The notes: generated by a model from the sequence alone, not told the origin. 64,000 bases of DNA from Pseudomonas sp. P818 (GCF_000418555.1 NZ_ATKM01000019.1:372001-436000), one strand, 5' to 3'. Numbered from the stretch's first letter, positions 21,392 through 29,773 are shown. Numbers and translations are program-made.

Positions 21392-21818
21392 ACAGCTGCT
21401 TGGCTCGTTGGCAGAAGGCGTCGACCATGGTATTTGCCGCCTGGTTGAACAGCGGGCCCAGCGTGGCACGCACCAGCGGCCCGGCATAGTCGAAGGTCAG
21501 ATCCAGACTGATCTTGCAGGCCTTGTCGCCCAGCGCCTTGAATTCCCAGACGCCATTGAGACTGGAGAACGGCCCTTCCTGCAGGTTCATCTCGATGCGC
21601 TGCCCGGGCAGCAGCACGTTGCGCGTAACGAAGCGCTGACCGATGCCGCCCTTGGCCACTTCGAGGCTGGCCAGCATGTGCGTCTCGCTGACCTCCAGCA
21701 CCTCGCTGGCGCTGCACCAGGGCAGAAACTGCGGGTAGCTGGCCACATCGTTGACAAGGTCAAACAGCGCCTTCGCCGGGTAAGGCAGCAACGCCGAGCG
21801 CTGGATTCGAGTAGTCAT
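21384..21818 (-). CDS. ratA: RatA / COQ10-like START-domain protein
   Basis: The protein belongs to the polyketide cyclase/COQ10 (START-like) family. In E. coli RatA has been reported as a toxin blocking ribosome subunit association, whereas eukaryotic COQ10 binds ubiquinone; which applies here is unknown. The 144 residues show the family N-terminus MTTRIQRSALLPYPAKALFDLVNDVASYPQFLPWC and a C-terminal amphipathic helix (LFNQAANTMVDAFCQRAKQLYG). Its ATG follows directly on the stop codon of the upstream transporter gene, and its end overlaps rnfH. Confidence 0.94.
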   Translation of the reverse strand: MTTRIQRSALLPYPAKALFDLVNDVASYPQFLPWCSASEVLEVSETHMLASLEVAKGGIGQRFVTRNVLLPGQRIEMNLQEGPFSSLNGVWEFKALGDKACKISLDLTFDYAGPLVRATLGPLFNQAANTMVDAFCQRAKQLYG

Positions 21819-23231
21819 TTACTTGCTCAGCTCCGCGATGAATACGATCAGCACGCCGATCGGCGCCACAACGCGAATCAGCCAGAGAGCCAGATTGAAC
21901 AGCAGCGGGCTCTTGATCGCCAGCTCTTCGCGCACTGCGTCGCGGCTCAGCACCCAGCCGGCGAACAGTGCGAAGGACAGACCGCCCAGCGGCAACAGGA
22001 TGCGACTGGTGAGGTAATCGATGCTGTCGAAGAAAGTCTTGCCACCCTCTGCCCCCCACTGCAGCAGATGGAAGCCGTCCTCGGCGAAGACGAAGAACTT
22101 GGCCTCGGCCCAGAGGTTGAACGACAGTACCGTGCCCATCCCGATCAACCAGCAAAACAGCGCCAGTACTGCAGTCACCTTGGCCCGGCTGCGCCCGGTC
22201 TTCTCGACGAAGTAGGCCACGGCCGGCTCCAGCATGGAGATCGACGAACTCCAGGCGGCCACCGCCACCAGCACGAAGAACACCAGCCCCATGATCTGAC
22301 CGAAGGCGATATTGCCGAACGCGATCGGCAGGGTAACGAACATCAGCCCGGGGCCACCGCCTGGCTCCAGGCCGGCGGCGAAGACGATGGGGAACAGGGC
22401 CAGACCCGCGGTCAGCGCCACCAGGGTATCGAGCAGACCGACGGTGAGCACGGTGGCGCCAATAGAGGCCTTCTTCGGCATGTAGGCGCCGTAGACCATG
22501 ATCGAGCCGACGCCGACGCTGAGGGTAAAGAAGGCGTGGCCCATGGCGGCGAGAATGCCGTCCTGCACCTTGCTTGGATCGAAGTGGAAGAGAAAATCGA
22601 AGCCTTCGCGGAAATGCCCGGTGGTGAAGCTGTAGCCCAGCAGCACCAGCAGCAACACGAACAGCAGCGGCATCATGATGCGCAGGCTGCGCTCCAGCCC
22701 GGCGACCACACCCTTGGCGATGACGAAGGCGGTGACCAGCATGAACAGGCTGTGCCACAGGGTCAGTCGCCAGGGATCGGAGGTCAGCCCGCCAAAGGCC
22801 GCGCCGGCGCCATCGGCGCTGATGCCGGTGAAGTCGCCACGGCCCATGCCGAGGATGTAATCCAGCGACCAACCGGCCACCACGCTGTAGAAGGACAGGA
22901 TCAACAGTGCGGCGACCATACCCATCAGGGCGGCCAGCGACCAGCGCTTGGAGGCACCGGCTTCGATGGCCAGGCTCCTCATCGCGTTGACCGGGCTCTG
23001 CCGGCCACGGCGACCGATCAGGGTTTCCGCCAGCATGATCGGCACGCCCACCAGGGCGATGCAGAACAGGTACATCACGACGAACGCACCGCCGCCGTAG
23101 ACGCCGGTCATGTAGGGGAACTTCCAGATATTGCCGAGGCCGACCGCCGACCCGGTGGCCGCCAGAATGAACACCCAGCGACTGGCCCAGGCACCGTGAA
23201 TTGAAATTTTGTCGCTCGCCATCGCGGCCAA
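21819..23231 (-). CDS. Sodium-dependent transporter of the NSS (SNF) family
   Basis: This is a predicted sodium-coupled symporter of the neurotransmitter:sodium symporter family, whose bacterial members carry amino acids. The 470 residues start MAAMASDKISIHGAWASRWVFILAATGSAVGLGNIWKFPYMTGVYGGGAFVVMYL, with the unwound first helix and the sodium/substrate motif GSAVGLGNIWKFPY intact. About 11-12 transmembrane helices can be counted. The substrate cannot be told from sequence. The stop TAA is directly followed by the ratA ATG, so it is probably co-transcribed with ratA-rnfH. As I recall PAO1, no transporter lies between ratA and smpB there. An ATG at 23222 is an alternative start. Confidence 0.93.
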   Translation of the reverse strand: MAAMASDKISIHGAWASRWVFILAATGSAVGLGNIWKFPYMTGVYGGGAFVVMYLFCIALVGVPIMLAETLIGRRGRQSPVNAMRSLAIEAGASKRWSLAALMGMVAALLILSFYSVVAGWSLDYILGMGRGDFTGISADGAGAAFGGLTSDPWRLTLWHSLFMLVTAFVIAKGVVAGLERSLRIMMPLLFVLLLVLLGYSFTTGHFREGFDFLFHFDPSKVQDGILAAMGHAFFTLSVGVGSIMVYGAYMPKKASIGATVLTVGLLDTLVALTAGLALFPIVFAAGLEPGGGPGLMFVTLPIAFGNIAFGQIMGLVFFVLVAVAAWSSSISMLEPAVAYFVEKTGRSRAKVTAVLALFCWLIGMGTVLSFNLWAEAKFFVFAEDGFHLLQWGAEGGKTFFDSIDYLTSRILLPLGGLSFALFAGWVLSRDAVREELAIKSPLLFNLALWLIRVVAPIGVLIVFIAELSK

Positions 23232-23347
23232 GACCCCATACTGCGGGAAAAAGATCGCGCATTGTCGGAGATTAGCGGCATGGGCTCAAGTTTGGCGCGG
23301 TAAGCCCCATGGCGCAGGCGTGGGCGACTCCCTATAATGCGCGCCCT

Positions 23348-23830
23348 ATGGCTAAGCAAAAGAAACATCCTCAAGGCACCATCGCGCTGAACAAGAAGGC
23401 GCTGCACGATTACTTCGTCGAACAGAAGTTCGAGGCGGGCGTCGCCCTGGCCGGCTGGGAAGTGAAAAGCCTGCGCGCCGGCAAGGCGCAGCTGGTGGAC
23501 AGTTACGTGCTGCTCAAGGACGACGAGGCCTGGCTTATGGGGGCGCATATCACCCCACTGAAAACCGCCAGCACTCACGTCATTGCCGACCCGACCCGCA
23601 CGCGCAAGCTGCTGCTGAACAAGCGCGAGCTGGACAAGCTGTTCGGCTCCGTACAGCAGAAGGGCTACACCTGCGTGGCCCTGTCGCTGTACTGGAAACA
23701 GCACCTGGTCAAGTGCGAGATCGCCCTGGCCAAGGGCAAGAAAGATTTCGACAAGCGTCATGTCGAGAAAGAGCGCGACGCCAATCGCGAAGTCCAGCGC
23801 GCCATGCGCAGCAAGGGCAAGGACGACTAA
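23348..23830 (+). CDS. smpB: SsrA-binding protein SmpB
   Basis: SmpB binds tmRNA and brings it to stalled ribosomes for trans-translation. The 160-residue product has the family start MAKQKKHPQGTIALNKKALHDYFVEQKFEAGVALAGWEVKSLRAGKAQL, the oligonucleotide-binding beta-barrel with RTRKLLLNKREL, and the lysine/arginine-rich C-terminal tail (GKKDFDKRHVEKERDANREVQRAMRSKGKDD) that enters the mRNA channel. The frame opens upstream at 23309, but the ATG at 23348 matches the family. It is divergent from the NSS transporter. Confidence 0.98.
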   Translation: MAKQKKHPQGTIALNKKALHDYFVEQKFEAGVALAGWEVKSLRAGKAQLVDSYVLLKDDEAWLMGAHITPLKTASTHVIADPTRTRKLLLNKRELDKLFGSVQQKGYTCVALSLYWKQHLVKCEIALAKGKKDFDKRHVEKERDANREVQRAMRSKGKDD

Positions 23831-23833
23831 AAG

Positions 23834-23930
23834 CGGCGACAGGTTTCAAGCTGCAGGCAAAGCTGGCAGAGCGGAATGCCCTACCCGCTTTTAGCTTCTA
23901 GCCTGCCGCCTACAGCCTGAAGCCTGCCGC
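23834..23930. repeat. Degenerate CTGCAGGC/CCTGAAGCCTGCCGCC spacer
   Basis: This gap between smpB and lldR is built of imperfect iterations such as caagctgcaggc, agcctgccgcctacagcctgaagcctgccgcc. The same word set occurs at 13982-14058. I see no gene in it. Confidence 0.5.
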
Positions 23931-24698
23931 CTATATCCCCAACCGCCTCTGCGCGCGCGCCACACGCTGGGCTTCCAGCTGAACTTCCGAAAGCACTTCC
24001 TGCACATAATCGATGTGCTGGTTGGACAGATCGCGCGCGTCCTCCGCACGCCCTTCGATGATCGCCTCGTACAGCGCACGGTGCTGGGCGATCAGCATGT
24101 CACGGGTCTCTTCGCGCTGGGCATACATGCCACCGATATTGGTCACCACGTTGCGCTTGAGCAGGTCGAACAGACCACGAATGGTGTGCAGTAGCACGGC
24201 ATTGTGGCTGGCCTCTGCAATCGCCAGATGGAAACGCGCATCGGCTGCGCCCTCCTCCGCACGTGTCACCTTGCCGACTCGCGCATAGCAGTCCTGCAAC
24301 GCCTCGAACGCCTCGGTCAGACGCTGCCGGTCGATTTCGGTCGCCCGTCGGGCCGCGTAGTAGGCGCAGGAGCCCTCCAGCGTATGGCGAAACTCCAGCA
24401 GATCGCGTTGGGCATCCTCCTTGTTCTCCAGCAGCTGCAGCAAAGGGTCGCTGAAGGTCGAGCCAAGCGATTCGGCCACATAGTTGCCACCGCCCTGACG
24501 GCTGACCAGGAGCCCCTTGGCCACCAGTTTCTGAATCGCTTCACGCAGGGAGGGTCGAGAAACGCCGAACTGCTCGGCCAACGCACGCTCGGCAGGCAAC
24601 CGCTCTCCGGCACGCAAGGTGCCCTCGAGAATCATGGTTTCCAGCTGCGCGACGATGTCATCCGAAAGACGCCGCTGCCGCACCAGTCCTACTTCCAT
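23931..24698 (-). CDS. lldR: Lactate-responsive GntR/FadR-type regulator LldR
   Basis: LldR represses L- and D-lactate catabolic genes and is released by lactate. The 255-residue protein has an N-terminal winged helix (RQRRLSDDIVAQLETMILEGTLRAGERLPAERALAEQFGVSRPSLREAIQKL, about 7-60) and a C-terminal all-helical FCD domain (about 85-235) with metal-ligand candidates in DARFHLAIAEASHN. The frame is open to 24782; I chose the ATG at 24698, with GGAG 9 bases upstream and the family start MEVGLVRQRRLSDD. It is divergent from lldP, with a consensus operator between them. Confidence 0.94.
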   Translation of the reverse strand: MEVGLVRQRRLSDDIVAQLETMILEGTLRAGERLPAERALAEQFGVSRPSLREAIQKLVAKGLLVSRQGGGNYVAESLGSTFSDPLLQLLENKEDAQRDLLEFRHTLEGSCAYYAARRATEIDRQRLTEAFEALQDCYARVGKVTRAEEGAADARFHLAIAEASHNAVLLHTIRGLFDLLKRNVVTNIGGMYAQREETRDMLIAQHRALYEAIIEGRAEDARDLSNQHIDYVQEVLSEVQLEAQRVARAQRRLGI

Positions 24699-24810
24699 CA
24701 ACCGCATCTCCACTGGTTTGACCAGGCCAAAAGCCTCATGGCGCAAGCCTATAGCGCCCGTCTTTGCTGAACAAGCAAGCACTATACGACCAAAGTCTTA
24801 GCATCTCCAT

Positions 24811-24839
24811 TTGACAGCCTATTGAGCAACTTTTAACCT
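24811..24839 (+). promoter_or_regulatory. Candidate sigma-70 promoter for lldP
   Basis: A perfect -35 TTGACA (24811-24816) is followed after 17 bases by TAACCT (24834-24839), a weak -10. Transcription would start near 24846, so the LldR operator at 24856-24874 would cover the initial transcribed region. The -10 match is only partial. Confidence 0.5.
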
Positions 24840-24855
24840 GAGCCCGCTACTTTGT

Positions 24856-24874
24856 AAATTGGTCTTACCAATTT
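24856..24874. promoter_or_regulatory. LldR operator
   Basis: AAATTGGTCTTACCAATTT is a perfect 8+3+8 palindrome matching the AATTGGTnnnACCAATT site shared by LldR and PdhR of the FadR subfamily. It lies between the divergent lldR and lldP genes, so it can control both. The regulator and target genes are adjacent, making the assignment strong. Confidence 0.9.
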
Positions 24875-24909
24875 AACCAACAAGAACAACAAACCATCGA
24901 GGTTTCGCC

Positions 24910-24987
24910 ATGACAGCCATACGCGCTGCAAGCCTGTTCGATAACGCCTCATCCCTGCCGCGCCAGTCGCGCGCTCGTGTGGAGTAA
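24910..24987 (+). CDS. Short leader ORF in front of lldP
   Basis: A 25-codon frame beginning ATG ACA GCC ATA CGC (peptide MTAIRAASLF...) has GAGG 7 bases upstream and ends in TAA only 6 bases before the lldP ATG. The last codons (GTG GAG TAA) contain the GGAG that serves lldP. It lies downstream of the LldR operator and so should be on the lldP mRNA. Ribosomes ending here could hand over to lldP. There is no homology evidence, and chance is possible for so short a frame. Confidence 0.4.
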   Translation: MTAIRAASLFDNASSLPRQSRARVE

Positions 24988-24993
24988 CTCCCA

Positions 24994-26685
24994 ATGTCCA
25001 ACGGAATTCTCGCCCTGCTGGCGTTTTCGCCGATCCTGCTTGCAGCCATTCTGCTGATCGGCCTGCGTTGGCCGGCCAAGCACGCCATGCCGCTGGTTTA
25101 CCTGCTCACTGCTGCGGTCGGTCTGTTCGCCTGGGACATGACCCTCAACCGCGTTCTCGCCTCCACGCTGCAAGGCCTGCTGATCACCCTTGGCCTGCTG
25201 TGGATCATCTTCGGCGCGATCCTGCTGCTGAACACCCTAAAGCACTCTGGCGGCATCACCGCGATTCGTGCCGGCTTCACCACCATCAGCCCTGACCGCC
25301 GCATCCAGGCCATCATCATCGCCTGGCTGTTCGGCTGCTTCATCGAAGGCGCCTCGGGCTTCGGCACGCCGGCGGCCATCGCCGCTCCGCTGCTGGTGGC
25401 CATTGGTTTCCCGGCCATGGCCGCGGTGCTGATGGGCATGCTGGTACAGAGCACACCGGTCTCCTTCGGTGCGGTCGGCACGCCGATCATCGTCGGCCTC
25501 AACACCGGTCTGGACACCGCCACCATCGGTGCACAACTGGTCGAACAGGGCTCGTCCTGGGCGCAGTTCCTGCAACTGATCACCAGCGAAGTGGCGATCA
25601 TCCACGCCACTGTCGGCGTGATCATGCCGACCATCATGGCGATGATGCTGACCCGTTTCTTCGGTCAGGAGAAAAGCTGGAAAGCCGGCCTGGAAGTGCT
25701 GCCGTTCGCGATCTTCGCCGGCCTGGCCTTCGTCGTGCCGTACGTCTTCACCGGCGTGTTCCTCGGTCCGGAATTCCCGTCGCTGCTGGGCGGCCTGATC
25801 GGCCTGGCCATCGTCACCAGCGCCGCCCGCTTCGGCTTCCTGGTACCGAAGAAGACCTGGGACTTCGCCCCGGCGGACAAATGGCCGAGCGAGTGGCTGG
25901 GCACCGTCGAGATGAAGCTCGACGAGCTGACCGCCAAACCGATGAGCGCCCTGCGCGCCTGGCTGCCCTACGTACTGGTCGGCGCCCTGCTGGTGGTCAG
26001 CCGCGTGTTCCCGGACGTCGGCAATGCCCTGAAGGCGGTGGTGGTGAACTTCCCCGACCTGCTCGGCGAAACCGGGATCAGCGCCAACTTCCAGCCGCTG
26101 TACCTGCCGGGCGGCATTCTGGTCGCCGTGGTTCTGGCCACCTTCTTCCTGCACGGCATGAAGGCACGTGATCTGGGCAAGGCGGTGAAGGAGTCCTCCA
26201 GCGTACTGCTCAGCGCCGGCTTCGTGCTGCTGTTCACCGTGCCGATGGTGCGTATTCTGATCAACTCCGGTGTCAACGGCGCCGAACTGTCCAGCATGCC
26301 GATCCTCATGGCCCGTTGGGTAGCCGACAGCGTTGGCGGCATCTACCCGCTGCTGGCGCCGAGCATCGGCGCACTGGGCGCCTTCATCGCCGGCTCCAAC
26401 ACCGTAAGCAACATGATGTTCAGCCAGTTCCAGTTCGGCGTGGCCAGCAGCCTGGGCATCTCCAGCGCGCTGATCGTCGCGGTCCAGGCCGTAGGCGCTG
26501 CTGCCGGCAACATGGTGGCGATCCACAACGTGGTTGCCGCTTCGGCCACCGTTGGCCTGCTCGGCCGCGAAGGCAGTACGCTGCGCAAGACCATCTGGCC
26601 GACGCTGTACTACGTACTGTTCACCGGCATCATCGCGATGGTCGCGATCTACGTGCTGGGTGTCAGCGACCCGCTGGTGCACTGA
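24994..26685 (+). CDS. lldP: L-lactate permease LldP
   Basis: LldP imports L- and D-lactate (and glycolate in E. coli) with protons across the inner membrane. The 563-residue protein is almost wholly hydrophobic, with at least 12 predicted helices and the family motifs FGCFIEGASGFGTPAAIAAPLL (about 110-130) and GSNTVSNMMFSQFQFGVA (about 468-485). GGAG lies 9 bases before the ATG, inside the preceding short frame. It leads the lldP-lldD-dld operon behind the LldR operator. Confidence 0.97.
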   Translation: MSNGILALLAFSPILLAAILLIGLRWPAKHAMPLVYLLTAAVGLFAWDMTLNRVLASTLQGLLITLGLLWIIFGAILLLNTLKHSGGITAIRAGFTTISPDRRIQAIIIAWLFGCFIEGASGFGTPAAIAAPLLVAIGFPAMAAVLMGMLVQSTPVSFGAVGTPIIVGLNTGLDTATIGAQLVEQGSSWAQFLQLITSEVAIIHATVGVIMPTIMAMMLTRFFGQEKSWKAGLEVLPFAIFAGLAFVVPYVFTGVFLGPEFPSLLGGLIGLAIVTSAARFGFLVPKKTWDFAPADKWPSEWLGTVEMKLDELTAKPMSALRAWLPYVLVGALLVVSRVFPDVGNALKAVVVNFPDLLGETGISANFQPLYLPGGILVAVVLATFFLHGMKARDLGKAVKESSSVLLSAGFVLLFTVPMVRILINSGVNGAELSSMPILMARWVADSVGGIYPLLAPSIGALGAFIAGSNTVSNMMFSQFQFGVASSLGISSALIVAVQAVGAAAGNMVAIHNVVAASATVGLLGREGSTLRKTIWPTLYYVLFTGIIAMVAIYVLGVSDPLVH

Positions 26686-26703
26686 CCCGCATCACCCGAA
26701 AGC

Positions 26704-26722
26704 GCCCCGGCCACGCCGGGGC
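26704..26722 (+). terminator. GC-rich hairpin between lldP and lldD
   Basis: GCCCCGG and CCGGGGC (7 bp) enclose a CCACG loop, followed by TCTTGCC. It is too weak in T to stop all transcription. It may attenuate lldD or protect the upstream mRNA. Confidence 0.4.
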
Positions 26723-26769
26723 TCTTGCCGTCAGGCTACGCTTCCCCTTTTCAGCAACAGGATGAGCCC

Positions 26770-27909
26770 ATGATCATTTCTGCCTCCACCGACTATCGCG
26801 CCGCCGCCCAGCGCAAGCTGCCGCCTTTCCTGTTCCACTACGCCGATGGCGGTGCCTACGCCGAGCACACCCTGCGCCGCAACGTCGCCGACCTGTCGGA
26901 CATCGAACTGCGCCAGCGCGTGCTGAAGAACATGTCCGAACTGGACCTGTCCACCGAGCTGTTCGGCGAGAAGATGTCGATGCCGGTGGGCTTGGCACCA
27001 GTCGGTCTGACCGGGATGTTCGCCCGTCGCGGCGAGGTGCAGGCAGCCAAGGCGGCAGCGGCCAAGGGCATTCCCTTTACCTTGTCCACCGTGTCGGTGT
27101 GTCCGATCGAGGAAGTGGCGCCGGCCATCGATCGGCCGATGTGGTTCCAGCTCTATGTGCTGAAAGATCGCGGCTTCATGAAAAATGCCCTGGAGCGCGC
27201 CAAGGCCGCTGGCTGCTCAACCCTGGTGTTCACCGTGGACATGCCGGTGCCCGGCGCGCGCTACCGCGACGCACACTCCGGCATGAGCGGCCCGAACGCC
27301 GCCATGCGCCGTGTGCTGCAGGCCATGACTCATCCGCAGTGGGCCTGGGACGTCGGCCTCATGGGCAAGCCGCACGACCTGGGCAACATCTCCGCCTACC
27401 GCGGCAATCCCACTGGTCTGGCTGACTACATCGGCTGGCTGGGCGCCAACTTCGATCCGTCGATCTCCTGGAAGGACCTGGAATGGATCCGCGACTTCTG
27501 GGACGGCCCGATGGTGATCAAGGGCATCCTCGACCCGGAGGACGCCCGCGACGCGGTAACCTTCGGTGCCGACGGCATCATCGTTTCCAACCATGGCGGT
27601 CGTCAGCTCGACGGCGTACTGTCCAGCGCCCGCGCCCTGCCGGCCATCGCCGACGCGGTCAAGGGCGACCTGAAGATCCTCGCCGACTCCGGCATCCGCA
27701 CCGGCCTGGACGTGGTGCGCATGATTGCTCTCGGCGCCGACACCGTGCTGCTCGGCCGCGCCTTCCTCTACGCCCTGGCCGCAGCCGGTGGCGCCGGCGT
27801 GAGCAATCTGCTCGATCTGATCGAGAAGGAAATGCGCGTGGCCATGGTCCTGACTGGCGCCAAGTCCATCGCCGAGATCACCTCGGATTTGCTGGTAAAG
27901 GAGCGTTGA
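26770..27909 (+). CDS. lldD: L-lactate dehydrogenase (quinone), LldD
   Basis: LldD is an FMN-dependent membrane-associated enzyme that oxidises L-lactate to pyruvate and passes electrons to the quinone pool. The 379-residue TIM barrel shows MIISASTDYRAAAQRKLPPFLFHYADGGAYAEHTLRRN, the FMN-binding PVGLAPVGLTGM, WFQLYV (about 123) and the catalytic motif SNHGGRQLDG (about 274-283, histidine base plus arginine), then DSGIRTGLDV and LGRAFLYALA. The ATG at 26770 fits the family; 15 codons of upstream open frame are probably untranslated. It ends 4 bases before dld. Confidence 0.98.
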   Translation: MIISASTDYRAAAQRKLPPFLFHYADGGAYAEHTLRRNVADLSDIELRQRVLKNMSELDLSTELFGEKMSMPVGLAPVGLTGMFARRGEVQAAKAAAAKGIPFTLSTVSVCPIEEVAPAIDRPMWFQLYVLKDRGFMKNALERAKAAGCSTLVFTVDMPVPGARYRDAHSGMSGPNAAMRRVLQAMTHPQWAWDVGLMGKPHDLGNISAYRGNPTGLADYIGWLGANFDPSISWKDLEWIRDFWDGPMVIKGILDPEDARDAVTFGADGIIVSNHGGRQLDGVLSSARALPAIADAVKGDLKILADSGIRTGLDVVRMIALGADTVLLGRAFLYALAAAGGAGVSNLLDLIEKEMRVAMVLTGAKSIAEITSDLLVKER

Positions 27910-27913
27910 TCCC

Positions 27914-29626
27914 ATGACTGCTGCCGCCACCATCACCCGCGACGCCCTGCTGGCGCAGATGCGCCAGATAGTCGGAGCCAGCCACGTGCTGACCGATGAA
28001 CAATCGACGCGACGCTTTCGCAAGGGCCATCGCACCGGTGAGGGCAATGTCCTGGCGGTGGTACGCCCAGGCTCGCTGCTGGAGCAGTGGCGCATCCTGC
28101 AGGCGGCGGTGGCGGCTGATCGCATCGTCATCATGCAGGCGGCCAATACCGGCCTGACCGGAGGCTCCACCCCCGATGGCGATGACTACGACCGCGAGAT
28201 CGTGCTGATCAGCACACTGCGCATCACGGGTGTGCAGCTGATCAACGATGGCCAGCAGGTGGTCTGTCTGCCCGGCGCCACCCTGGATCGCCTGGAGCAG
28301 GCGCTGGCGCCGCTGAACCGCGAACCGCATTCGGTGATCGGCTCGTCCTGCATTGGCGCTTCGGTGCTCGGCGGCATCTGCAACAACTCCGGCGGTGCTC
28401 TGGTACGCCGCGGCCCGGCCTATACCGAACTGGCGCTCTACGCGCAGGTGAAGGATGACGGCTCGCTGGAGCTGGTCAACCATCTGGGGATCGAGCTGGG
28501 CGACAGCCCCGAGGAGATCCTCACCCGCCTGCAGAACGGCGACTACACGCCGCAGCAGGTGCGCAACGAAGAACACGCCAAGGCTTCCGACGCGCGCTAC
28601 GGCGAGCACGTGCGCGATGTCGATGCCGACACCCCGGCGCGCTTCAACGCCGACCCGTCGCGTCTGTTCGAAGCCTCCGGCTCGGCCGGCAAGCTGTGCC
28701 TGTTCGCCGTGCGCCTGGATACCTTCCCGAAGGAGCCGAGCACGGTGTTCTACATCGGCAGCAACGACCCGCACGACCTCACCGAAGTGCGCCGCCACCT
28801 GCTGGCCAAGCTGCCGCGCCTGCCGATTGCCGGTGAGTACATCCACCGCACCGCCTTCGACATCGGCGAGAAATACGGCAAGGACACCTTCCTGGTGATC
28901 GACAAATTCGGCACCGCCAGGGTGCCGGCTGCCTTCGCCATGAAGAGCCGGGTCGACGGTTTCTTCGAGCGCTTCGGCCTGCGCGGGGTGACCGACAAGG
29001 TGATCCAGGCGCTGATGAACCTGCTGCCCAGCCACTTGCCGGCGCGCATGCGCGAGTACCGTGACCGTTTCGAGCATCACCTGCTGGTGCGGGTGTCCAA
29101 CGACACCCTGGAGCAGACCCGCGCCTTCCTCACCGAGTACTTCAGCGGCAGCGCCAGCGGCGCCTACTTCGAATGCGACGCCGAGGAGGGGCGCAAGGCC
29201 TTCCTGCATCGCTTCGCCATCGCCGGCGCGGCCATTCGCTACCGCGAGGCGCACCGCAGCAGCGTCGAGGACATCCTCGCCCTGGACATTGCCCTGCGCC
29301 GCAACGACCGCGACTGGGTCGAGACACTGCCGCAGGAGATGGAAGAGCAGATCATCCACAAGCTCTACTACGGGCACTTCTTCTGTCACGTGTTCCATCA
29401 GGACTACATCGTCAGAAAGGGCATCGACCCGATCGAGATGGAGCACCGCATGTGGAAGCTGCTGGACGCACGCCGCGCGGAGTACCCGGCCGAGCACAAC
29501 GTCGGCCACCTGTACGTGGCCAAGCCGGCCCTGGCCGGTTTCTACCGCGAGCTTGACCCTACCAACACCTTCAACCCCGGTATCGGCCACACCTCGAAGA
29601 AGAAGCATTGGGGTGGTTGTTGCTAG
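27914..29626 (+). CDS. dld: Quinone-dependent D-lactate dehydrogenase (E. coli Dld type)
   Basis: Dld oxidises D-lactate to pyruvate at the inner membrane with FAD and quinone. The 570 residues match the length of E. coli Dld (571). There is a PCMH-type FAD domain at about 35-270 (VVRPGSLLEQWRILQAA, MQAANTGLTGGSTPDGDDYDR, SSCIGASVLGGICNNSGGALVRRGPAYTE) and a C-terminal membrane-associated cap ending NPGIGHTSKKKHWGGCC. This differs from the long [4Fe-4S] lactate/glycolate-type oxidase that I recall at the same place in P. aeruginosa. It is the third gene of the lld operon. Confidence 0.95.
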   Translation: MTAAATITRDALLAQMRQIVGASHVLTDEQSTRRFRKGHRTGEGNVLAVVRPGSLLEQWRILQAAVAADRIVIMQAANTGLTGGSTPDGDDYDREIVLISTLRITGVQLINDGQQVVCLPGATLDRLEQALAPLNREPHSVIGSSCIGASVLGGICNNSGGALVRRGPAYTELALYAQVKDDGSLELVNHLGIELGDSPEEILTRLQNGDYTPQQVRNEEHAKASDARYGEHVRDVDADTPARFNADPSRLFEASGSAGKLCLFAVRLDTFPKEPSTVFYIGSNDPHDLTEVRRHLLAKLPRLPIAGEYIHRTAFDIGEKYGKDTFLVIDKFGTARVPAAFAMKSRVDGFFERFGLRGVTDKVIQALMNLLPSHLPARMREYRDRFEHHLLVRVSNDTLEQTRAFLTEYFSGSASGAYFECDAEEGRKAFLHRFAIAGAAIRYREAHRSSVEDILALDIALRRNDRDWVETLPQEMEEQIIHKLYYGHFFCHVFHQDYIVRKGIDPIEMEHRMWKLLDARRAEYPAEHNVGHLYVAKPALAGFYRELDPTNTFNPGIGHTSKKKHWGGCC

Positions 29627-29642
29627 GACGCTGAGTCCATAC

Positions 29643-29696
29643 GTAGGAGCGGCTTTAGCCGCGAACGAGAAAAATCGCGGCTGAAGCCGCTCCTAC
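29643..29696. repeat. Paired REP palindromes (REPIN), family 2
   Basis: Two 22-base copies in opposite orientation (29643-29664 and 29675-29696), starting GTAGGAGCGGCTT when read inward, differ at one base. They share the GTAGGAGC head with the pair at 19804-19870 but have a different palindrome core, so at least two REP families exist in this genome. Confidence 0.85.
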
Positions 29697-29715
29697 ACGA
29701 AACGCGCAGCACCGC

Positions 29716-29773
29716 AGCCCGGATGCAATCCGGGAAAACCTGACGCCGACTGCCCGGATTTCATCCGGGCTAC
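29716..29773. repeat. Two CCCGGAT-type palindromes in direct orientation
   Basis: AGCCCGGATGCAATCCGGG (29716-29734) and GCCCGGATTTCATCCGGGC (29752-29770) are each self-complementary around a 2-4 base centre. A related copy is at 19902-19922. They sit between the REP pair and the terminator shared by dld and clpB. Confidence 0.6.
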
